From Mycogone perniciosa (lineage: Eukaryota; Ascomycota; Sordariomycetes; Hypocreales; Hypocreaceae), in the NCBI GenBank assembly GCA_025331125.1, contig JAOALB010000138.1, forward strand, positions 1 through 64,000: a DNA stretch of 64,000 bases, in the 5' to 3' direction. A program made the position numbers and the translations under genes. Under the pieces are notes generated by a model, which was given only the letters and a program-made list of their open reading frames with translations, searched no databases and was not told the origin of the DNA. This document shows positions 55,690-64,000 of the stretch, in pieces (within the stretch, counting starts at the first letter, position 1; each line of letters begins with the position of its first letter).

Positions 55690-57923
55690 CTATTTGGTAA
55701 TGCCCAGTTCCGCGTAGAACGCCTCAGTGCTGGGCTCCCTGCCTAGGAACTCCTTTAAGAATTCCATCTCATCGATACTGCCACCGCGTTCCAGCACGAT
55801 ATGGCGGTACCTTCGTCCTTGCTCGTGATCCATGGGGTTCTTCTTGAAGAAGGAATGGAACATGTCCAAGGAAAAGACCTCAGAGTAGAGGTAGCCGTAG
55901 TAACCAGCGTCATATCCACCAATGAAGTGGCCAATGTTGGCGTAGCGGTTGCCCCATTCACTACAAAAGTGTCAGTATCATTGTCAAGAGAATCATCAAG
56001 AGTAGTTGTCTCATACATTGTTTCACCAGCATCCTCCGGGCCCTTGATGCCGGAAACATCATGTCGCAGCTGGTTCCAAAGCTTGCCGTAGTTCGACTCC
56101 TTGACTTCCTCATGAGTCTTTGGTGAGTGGACCGTCATATCAAAAGTTCCAATGAGGAGCTGGCCCAGTGCACCTGTCGCCGAGTTGAGATGCTTCGTTT
56201 GGATGAGTTTTTCGACAAGGTCATCAGGGATCTGCTCGCCCGTTTCCCAGTGTTTCGACAAAGATTTCAAGACGCTAGGGGTCCAGCACCAGTTCTCCAG
56301 CATTTGCGAAGGAGCCTCGACGAAATCAGCCACTGTCGCAGTACCGTGCGTGTAGCTGTAACGAGTGCGGGCGGCAATGTCATGGATGCCATGACCGAGC
56401 TCGTGGAAGAAGGTGACCACTTCGTGGTGCTTGAGGAGGGAGGGCTTGGTTGCCGTGGGCTTGCTAAAGTTGCAGACGAGAGCAGTTGAAGGGTATGACT
56501 TGTTGCCGTCTTTGGTGATGTAGCCCGGCTCAATGCCAAAGTTGGCGTAGTGGCCGTACTTGTTGTCTCGGGGGAAAAGGTCGAGGTACAGGTAGCCGCA
56601 GAAGCCACCGCCCTTTGCTTCTTCATCCCAAACACTGTAAATGATGACATCCTCGTGCCATGCAATATCTTCGGCCTTGCCAGTCGGGCTCAGGCGTGCC
56701 CGGTCCTCAGGCTTCAGCTCCACGAAGACGAAGCCAAAGATTTCCTCAAAAATCTTCAGCATACCAGCAAACGTGGACTCAGCCGGGAAGTACTGGGAGA
56801 TCACGACCTCATCTACACTGTACTCCTTCTCCTTCATCATTCTCGTGTAGAAGGACGTATCCCACATATAGAAGTTGCCATCAAATGGTGCACCACGCTC
56901 TTCGCAATCACGCTTCTTGTACTCAAGAAGAGCTTGAACCTCCTTCTTGCCGCCGGGTGCAAGGCGAATCCGCAAGTCGCCGAGGAATTCGTTGACAGTG
57001 GCGGGTGTCTTGGCCATCTTCTCCTCAATGCGAACACTGGCGTGGTCTGGGTAACCAAGAAGTCGAGCAGCCTCATCACGAAGCTCCATGATCTCCTTGA
57101 AGAGAGGCACGTTGTTATTAGACTAGACAAACAGTATTAGTTCAGCATCTACAGCAAATTCGGGTCTCGTGTAGCGTACCTTGTTCCCTTCCGCGATGAC
57201 ATATCTCCGTCTAGTGCTCTCATGGATCGCATACTTCATCAAGGGGTTGAAGTGGTTGTACTTGAAGGTAATCTTCACCTTGCCCTCGTTCTCACCAGTG
57301 CCTTTCTCCAGAGTCTCCACATCAATATCATCCTTGGGCACTCCTTGGAGTTCATCAGGGGTGAACCAGATGGCGCCCTTCTCTTCGTTCAGGTTCTTCT
57401 GGGCCTGGATGCAAAGCTGGCTAAGACGCTTCTGGATCTCTTTGAAACGGTCTCGCTTCTCTCCAGGTGGGAGGAGCAAGCCATTACGGATGTATTTCTG
57501 GCGTTCCTTCTGGAGAACGTGGAGAGGCTCCTTGTCCAAGTTCTGGGAAGCCCGTGTGTTGTACGCCGCATCCACCAGCTTGAAAACATCCTCTCGCATC
57601 TTGCTCTCAATATAGAAGTCGTCCAAGAGCTCCTCTGCCTTTGAAGCAGCTTCTCTGAGAGATCCGTCGCTTGACACATGCTGGTAGAAGGTCAGGATCC
57701 TGTGAGGGCCCTCAGACTCGTTGCCGTCGAGGAGGATAGGTTCCAGGGTATTGGCAAAGGTAGCTTTATCAAGAGCCACATCAGCAACAACTTTGTCCAG
57801 CACGCTCTTGCTCTTCTCGGTGATCCTCTTTGCGTCGGCCAAGATGGACTCAGCCGTGCCCGTGAACAACGGCGGGGCCTGAGGCGGGGTTCGGTACTGC
57901 TCCGGAGCCATGGTGCTGGTCAT
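55690..57923 (-). CDS. PRD1: thimet oligopeptidase / saccharolysin (M3)
   Basis: Zinc metallopeptidase that cuts short peptides in cytosol and mitochondria. Exons 57923-57180, 57122-56017 and 55960-55690 encode 706 residues, the family length. The HExxH site is HELGH at 488-492, with the third zinc ligand Glu near 517 (DFVEAPSQ), the M3 signature. Other landmarks: YCRGY-like FCGYLYLDLFPRDNKYGH and GYDAGYYGYLYSEVFSLDMF near the end. The ATG at 57923 (MTSTMAPEQYR) is the first in frame; a second is at 57911. The frame stays open for a further 97 codons upstream without an ATG, encoding a hydrophobic run and then an Arg-rich stretch (see findings). Confidence 0.94.
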
Positions 57924-58911
57924 CAATGGGCGGCGATATACTGCTGTAAGGTGATGTCTAGCTTGCAGTCGGAAGTGACTGGCAAGAGAATTGAGGCGCA
58001 GGAGTGCTCGTTGGGGAGCCAGCGTTGCGGCGAGAAGGAGAATGAGGAGAGAGAGGAGGAAGAGGAGGGGCTTTATGCCACGAGGCCACTCCAGATTGAT
58101 GATGGGCGTATTGGCAGTGGCTACGTACTGCTGCTGGCCACTTCCTGCAGGATGCCTAAGGTAGTAGGTAATAATATATACGCGAGAGCTCAGTATTGCG
58201 GGAGCTTCGGCCAACCGGAACAGGAGAAAAGCAGGTGGTGGTGAGGGGTATCCTCAGGCGATCTGACCGGGCAAAACGCGGCTGAGAGCGGCACACCGTG
58301 CGTGATATGCTCGTATACGTGGTATTGGCAGCCTGTGATAGGTATTGAGGTTTGTGAAATCTGCGGAGCTCAGTGACCGCTGACGTAGTGGGCGGCGAGC
58401 TCCCTGTTTGGCAGGTGGTGTGCTGCATTGGCGATGGCGGGGTTTGTTTTGGCAAACAGACTGAGTATCTGTACGAATATCAACAGACTCAAAAAAGGCA
58501 TGACAGGGCCTATTATTGATAGATTTACGACATATGTTTCATAGACACCGGTCTTTACAAGTAATTCCCAAAATAACAAGATGGCGATATTGTAGCGGGA
58601 ATACGAGCGATACAGTGAGCCCAGGCATCGCCCCGATTGTCCTCGTGATCACATCCAGGCCCCAAAGTTGTGTAGATTATCCATCAATTGACTGAGCAGC
58701 TAATGCTTGCCACTCCCAAATCAATCTATCAAAACAGCTAAGTTCATTTATCCATACACAGGTCTTCGGTCACTCTTTGCAAAATCATCACTGTCCTAGG
58801 TGTGCCCAATCCATATACCGTAGTCAAAACACGCAAAGCAACGCCGTCCCATACGCAGATGCAAAAAGATGCGCCAAAGCGATCCTCCGGAGTTCAAGGA
58901 GCCGCATCATC
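57924..58911. other. spacer upstream of PRD1
   Basis: Includes the PRD1 promoter and the 3' flank of the myosin light chain gene. No other gene recognised. Confidence 0.5.
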
Positions 58912-59451
58912 TTAGTTGGCAAGAATGGTTCGGACAAGGTCCGTGTAGTTGACTTGACCTGAGCTGGTGTCCACAGCCTTGAGCAGCTCGTCTACCTCTT
59001 CCTCTGACATCTTCTCGCCGAGGTTCGTCAAGATGTACTTGAGCTGGCCGACGCCAATGAAGCCCGTCATGTCCTTGTCGAATACTTGGAAGCCACGGCA
59101 GTACTCCTCTGGCTGGCCAGGGTCGCGGAATCCGCCAGGGCGGTTCAGGATGCGCTGAAAGGTCTCAAAGTCGACTGTAAATACCCTCAAGTTAGCGCAA
59201 AGCCCCACCGAAGATTGCGCTTCGCTGCGCAGAGTATAGGTAGAAGGGAAGAGTCAAAATTTGTACTCACAATCGCTACCAAGGCCCTTTTCCAGGTCCT
59301 TGATCTCAGCCAACGTGGGGTTCTGTCCGCAAGCTCGCAGAAGGTCGCCCAAACAGTCCACGGCGCAACGACCGTTGCCGCGCTTGTCAAACAGGGCGAA
59401 AGCCTCCTTGTAGTTGGTCGAAGCCTGGGCATCGTAGTGGTTAGAAGCCAT
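58912..59451 (-). CDS. CDC4: Cdc4-type myosin essential light chain (EF-hand)
   Basis: 147 residues from exons 59451-59271 and 59174-58912 (97-base intron, phase 1). The fold is calmodulin-like: YKEAFALFDKRGNGR (degenerate EF-hand 1), LGDLLRACGQNPTLAEI, RILNRPGGFRDPGQPEEY, then FQVFDKDMTGFIGVGQLKYIL (EF-hand 3) and LGEKMSEEEVDELL, ending VNYTDLVRTILAN. The ACGQNPTLAEI and NRPxGF wording matches fission-yeast Cdc4, the light chain that binds myosin-II/V IQ motifs in the contractile ring. Calcium loops 1 and 3 are poor or lost, as usual in essential light chains, so it is not calmodulin itself. Confidence 0.93.
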
Positions 59452-60816
59452 GATGATTCCTTGAGGGATGTTTATGTGCAGGTGTTCGGTAAATGTTGTT
59501 TGCGTGGGCGCGATCAGATCGTGCGTCTCAAGGCCTCTTTTTGGTTTGCGAAAGAGATGGCAGGACGAGCTGTGTTGGATGGCTCCTGATCGCGCGATAG
59601 AGAATGTAGTGGTGCTGGCGAATCATGTGCGGGCGCTGGCACCACTTGGTGGCCGCTTTGTTTACCGTGGGTGCTGGGGCAACTCACCATTGTTTTCAGG
59701 GTGCCTTGTTGAGATTGGATAGTAGCAACAGGTATTCAGGAGCCGTCCCACAAAACTGGTTCCCAATTCGTCTTTGCTGGAGTGAGGTTTTTCAAAGTGC
59801 TCAAGATGGCGATTTTCAGACCAGAGATGATGATGAGAGGTTGAAGAAGACAACAAGACGATTGTGACTCCTGAAGTCGACGCCCCACTAGGTCCCCTTG
59901 CCCAGCTTTGACGGGGCAACGAGTCAACAGAGTCGATAGCAGCCAATCGACCGACCTTGCCTGTCACCCGCAGGCGGTCTGCGATAAACCGATAGATCGA
60001 TAATATGGGCTATGCATCTGTCTTGTGCATCTGCTTCACATCTTGTGCCTTGTGCTCGTACTCGTAAAGATGCACATTAATGAATCAATAGCGTGACGCC
60101 GCAACCCCAGACTTCGTCTCACCATCCCCGTCATTATGCTGTTCAATACTTCGCCCAGCTGCGCAATCATGCGATGAGCAACATGTGACGACTCGTTCCT
60201 TTTTCCGATCATGATCCCCTCACTGCCTTCTGCCCGCTCTTGACGTCAGAATGCACATCAGCCTGAGCCCTGTGATGCACTGCATAGATGTATGCAGACT
60301 CCAGAGACGGGAGCGTCGGTGATATTCATGCATATATCTGCATGCTACGGAGTACGGAGTGCAGTGGGTATAGACCCCTTTATCTAGCACCGACCTCAAG
60401 AGCCAGGTAAACTGCCAACCGCCTACCCTAAGGCATCATCATAATCATCCTGGCGACGTGTCTGAAACCTCGCCTATGGTCCCAATAAATGGAGATCTGG
60501 ATAAATTCAACGACGGTCCATCCTTTCACCCTCAATGTTGATGAATATTAATCAGCCTCCATATTTGTGATAATAAAGACGGCAATGTTGAATCGCATTA
60601 ATACTTCGTAAACAAGCAAAATAAGCGGGAATATTCCCGGCAATCAACCGAACCATCCCCTCGCGTGCTATGGCGTCAGTTCTCCAAGCCTTCCGTCTTA
60701 TATCCCTCCATCATCTTCAATCTTCTTTCGATAGGCAGACAAGCCCTTTGAAGTCGTTTATTGGGACCTTCTGATATAACTCATTATTTTCCACCAAAAA
60801 CACCACTACAGAAACA
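59452..60816. other. spacer between CDC4 and the CoA-binding gene
   Basis: Upstream regions of both divergent genes. TACGGAGTA at 60346-60354, followed at once by a partial second unit. No coding frame of note. Confidence 0.5.
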
Positions 60817-61346
60817 ATGGCTGTCACTGAAGCCACTGCCAAACGCTTCTTCTCATCCCCCCTCTTCGCCGTGGTCGGAGCTAGCTCTAACCCCGCCAAG
60901 TTCGGTCACAAAGGTTTTATATATCCTGCCCTTCAAACCAATCTTGTTTCTATAGATTCCATATTGACTCTCTTATTGTTCATGCGTGGTATCTCGCACA
61001 CGACCAGTCCGTTACGCCAATCAACCCTGCTTCTCCGTCCGTGACTGTCAACGGGCAGGACTATCCGACAGTGCCAGACGTGAAGGCGCTGCCAAAGCCT
61101 AAGGAGACGTCCGTCTCCATCATCACCCATCCCGGTATCACCATCAACGTTCTTAAGGAGGCCAAGAGCGTGGGTATCCCGGCGATTTGGCTGCAGCCGG
61201 GTACGTGGGACGATGAGGTCCTCAAGTTTGCCTTGGCAGAGGGAGCTTTTGAGGCTGTTGTCTATGGTCCAGGTGGCCGAGGCAGCGAGGGCTGGTGTGT
61301 TCTTGTCGATGGTGAGAAGGCTTTGAAGGACGCTGGCAAGTTGTAA
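60817..61346 (+). CDS. CoA-binding-domain protein (YccU-like)
   Basis: A small NAD/CoA-binding-fold protein of unknown substrate. ATG 60817 opens TEATAKRFFSSPLFAVVGASSNPAKFGHK, the family start (GASSNPxKFGHK). The rest, from HAWYLAHDQSVTPINP to SIITHPGITINVLKEAKSVGIPAIWLQPGTWDDEVL, reads in a different frame, joined by an intron. Exons 60817-60913 and 60979-61346 keep frame and give 154 residues, but the intron would end in TG, not AG. A branch-point-like TTGAC and a pyrimidine tract lie just before that site. The nearest AG (60955) would break the frame. This may be a rare non-canonical site, a sequence error, or a damaged gene. Confidence 0.75.
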
Positions 61347-62239
61347 TAACCTAGAATTGTCAACATATATCACCTCGCCATTTAGCTGAAGCTATAGCAG
61401 AGCTGTATAGACTGGCTTATACTATCACAATGAACAAAACAGGGAAGCAAACTAGAAACAACAGCACGTCGAATGAACATATGAGTGAAATAAATACATG
61501 CTCATCCAGTCGTTTAGATGACAGCCGACTGCAAGGTTATTTTACCAGACTACTTCGTATTGTCAGCTCATCCAGTCGGGTAAGACATCAGAACTTGATG
61601 CTTTTTTACGGAATATTAATATTCCTGACACCCCGGATCCCATTATGCCATCTCAATGCAGCATATAGGGGTGATTTGCGTGTTTAGAAAAGGTATTAAA
61701 TATTTCCCGATTTGCTCCAATATTTTAGAGCTGCAGCAGTGAGACGCTTCTGGGGCAACAGCCTGCAAGCCATTCATGTACTCCGTTTCCTGGTTGGAGA
61801 TCAAGTGAGGGGCTGCCCCCACTTTGCCCCGAAGGCCTGAAAGTAAACAAACGCGCCTGCTGATCGCGGTTCCATAAACAGCCACACTCAGCCACAGCCA
61901 CTTGGCGCGCGCGCACACAGCTATCCATGTCTCGATTTCAGACTCCAGATTCCAGATCCCAGACTTTTGTAACGAACCAACAAAACAACACAATTTCGAC
62001 TTTCACGATCTCAACACTCGCCGAACGACTTTACGAAACGCGACCTCCCGCTTTCAACCACCGATACAAAACCACCAATATCATCTTCACTTCTACTGAG
62101 AGGCCGAGCTTCTCTTACTCATCGAGTCTTTGGCGTCGCGCCCGTCGTGTCCTAAATTGCGCGATTCGCGACCCGAATTGACTGACACTAACCATTCAAA
62201 ATTTGGACACAGAGGTTGCGCGGATAATTACTGTTCGCG
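61347..62239. other. spacer before the BIR gene
   Basis: Upstream region of the BIR gene, with a CA/AAC-rich leader from ~61970. No other gene seen. Confidence 0.5.
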
Positions 62240-64000
62240 ATGGCTTCCTCGGATCCTTACCAATTCTTCACATACGAGGCCCGTTTGAACTCATTTCAGA
62301 AAAGCGCAGCCAAGAAGCGAGGAGCAGCGGCAGGTGGTCGAGCACCAAAGGCGCTTAACTGGCCTCACAAGCAGATTTCACCAGCCAGCGTATGCGTCTA
62401 ACCCATATCATTTTGTTGCCATAATGAAATCGTGCTGACGCGCATTGGACAGCTTGCCAGAGCCGGCTTCTTCTTCTCCCCTAGCCCCGCCAGCCCCGAC
62501 AACACCGTGTGTTTCCTTTGCGAAAAAGGCCTCGATGGGTGGGAGGCAGGCGATGACCCTCTCTTCGAACACATCAAACACGCCCCCCACTGCGGCTGGG
62601 CCGTTGTTGCTGCCATTGAGGCCGAGATCGACGACTACAACAAGGTGGATCCAAACAGCCCAGAAATGATCGAGGCGCGCAAGGCAACTTTCGGGGGCAA
62701 GTGGCCACACGATGCAAAGAAGTCGTGGAAATGCAAGACCAAGCAGGTAAGTTGTGGCCCGAGTGGAGTACATACTTAGGCGGTATGCGCTGACCCCTGT
62801 AGCTTGTCGAGGCGGGCTGGAAATACACACCTACCACAGATTCGGACGATATGGCCACCTGCACATATTGTCAACTGGCACTCGATGGATGGGAGCCCAA
62901 TGACAAGCCCTAGTAAGTCTCGATATGCTTACTTCCCGACACCCTCCCCACAGCTCTAACTCTTTTCAAGCGACGAACACTACAATCGATCTCCAGACTG
63001 CCCCTTTTTCGCATTGGTCGGCCAATTCAAGAGTATGGCGAAAAATTCTAGTCGCGGAAAAGGAGCGCGAACCTCCAAAGCCTCTCGACTGTCCACCCAG
63101 TCAATTGGCTCGACTGTATCAGAGACTACGGTGGCACCACCACCGAAGCCCAAACGGGGCAAGAAGAGACAGAGCGAGGCCATGGAAGACTCAACTATGA
63201 ACACATCCGAAATTCCCGTACCTAAGAAACGAGCCAAAACAGCTCCCTCCAACACGACACTTGATAACTCCACCGTTCTCCACGAAGATGACACTGAAAC
63301 AACCGATTTGACATCTAAGTCTACTGGTCGTAAGAAGGGTCAGGGATCAAATACGAAATCAAGTCGAAAGGCCGCCGAAGCACTGGATTCGAATGCGTCT
63401 ATGGCATCTTTACGAGCACCGCCTGGTAGCTTCCCCGATGACGATGAAATTGAACGCCAGTTGGAAGCAGAACTTGAGCGACAGTCTAATGACGGCTATC
63501 CAATGTTTGATCCATCACCGCACGAACCAGATGAATCCGCTATTGAAGATGAATTCAAGGCCCTCCAAGCTGAGATGGAGGTCGATCAACCTGAGCCAGC
63601 CCAGCCACCCTCACAGCCGCCCGCAAAACGAGGTCGTGGGCGACCCTCGAAAGCATCATTGGCTTCACAAGACTTGAATAATGATGATGAGAATAGCAAA
63701 GCTGCCCAAGCACCTGCGAAGAGGGGCCGAGGCCGGCCGTCTAAGGCGTCATTAGCTTCACAGGATTTGAGCACTCTGAGCAATGCTACTGACGCCAAAG
63801 ATGGCCAGCCTCCAGCAAAACGCCCCCGTGGAAGACCATCAAAGAAGTCAATGGAACCAGTAGAGATTGAAGTTCGTCAGCCTTCTAAGGCGGCTCAAGA
63901 AGATCCAAAATCGCCCGCACCTACGTCCCGATCCTTGGTTCTGCCGTCCACTCCAGCTAAAATAATCTCTCCGGCCCCTTCAGCCATGCAGCCAGTGTTA
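62240..64000 (+). CDS. BIR1: BIR-domain protein, Bir1/Cut17/survivin-like (partial)
   Basis: Probable chromosomal-passenger-complex subunit. Exons 62240-62389, 62453-62746, 62803-62912 and 62971 to the window end; the 3' end is missing. Two BIR domains are visible, each with a CxxC...Hx6C zinc set: CFLCEKGLDGW...EHIKHAPHC and CTYCQLALDGWEPND...EHYNRSPDC. The second is split by an intron at a Tyr codon. After residue ~170 the chain is Lys/Ser/Pro-rich and disordered, with three AT-hook-like units (KRGRGRPSK, KRGRGRPSK, KRPRGRPSK), two of which are near-exact 17-residue repeats. The start at 62240 follows a non-coding leader and opens directly before the first BIR. Confidence 0.93.
63616..63855 (+). 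repeat. coding AT-hook repeats in BIR1
   Basis: Three copies of a PAKRxRGRPSK-type unit within the BIR1 frame, at about 63616, 63710 and 63809. The first two continue with the same SKASLASQDL ending. RGRP cores bind AT-rich minor groove. Confidence 0.8.

Noticed and set aside
60920..60960. U12-type intron suggested by ATATCCT in the CoA-binding gene
   Set aside because: No matching U12 branch site or AC acceptor; as far as I know U12 splicing is missing from most filamentous ascomycetes, and the GT donor at 60914 fits better.
1..64000. CRISPR arrays, bacterial-style operons or prophage-like modules
   Set aside because: Spliced eukaryotic genes throughout; no regularly spaced repeats or phage genes were seen.

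Overview
This window is nuclear DNA from a filamentous ascomycete (Pezizomycotina). Genes carry short GT-AG introns of about 50-150 bases, and the set includes a Pth11-like receptor, a cAMP-receptor-like GPCR, a Zn2Cys6 regulator relic, BTB and F-box proteins, and fungal housekeeping genes. The mix suggests a Sordariomycete, possibly Hypocreales; that placement is inference from gene style, not a search. I support 22 protein genes that look intact, one tRNA, one decayed regulator and one weak gene fragment. Exon limits were worked out by hand from splice signals, reading frame and family fit.

Left part (1-26.6 kb) is mostly conserved housekeeping. In order: Rieske protein of complex III (RIP1), CCT chaperonin alpha subunit (TCP1), cytoplasmic prolyl-tRNA synthetase, a LYC1-like acetyltransferase, a broken Zn2Cys6 regulator, GINS subunit PSF2, a disordered nuclear-type protein, a secreted M28 leucine aminopeptidase, NAF1, ALG9, a SulP sulfate permease, the tiny ER-Golgi protein YOS1, and a methyltransferase. 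RIP1/TCP1 are convergent; TCP1/ProRS and NAF1/ALG9 are divergent pairs.

Middle part (27-51.6 kb) is looser and more accessory: an F-box protein, an MFS transporter behind a long leader, tRNA-Glu(CUC) with an intron, a Pth11-like receptor facing an alpha/beta hydrolase, a UDP-glycosyltransferase, a BTB protein, a gene fragment, a cAMP-receptor-like GPCR and a Dal5/Tna1-type MFS transporter. Long gene-free stretches lie at 29.1-32.4, 41.1-43.3, 47.4-49.9 and 51.6-55.7 kb.

Right part (55.7-64 kb) returns to conserved genes: PRD1/thimet oligopeptidase, Cdc4-type myosin essential light chain, a CoA-binding-domain protein whose only plausible intron ends in TG, and a BIR1/survivin-like protein with AT-hook repeats that runs off the window.

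The most unusual non-genic signal is a 9-mer, TACTCCGTA / TACGGAGTA, present in 19 perfect copies, all outside the coding exons I call, some in overlapping or inverted pairs, including a perfect hairpin with a TTCG loop. I did not find a convincing new multi-gene system.
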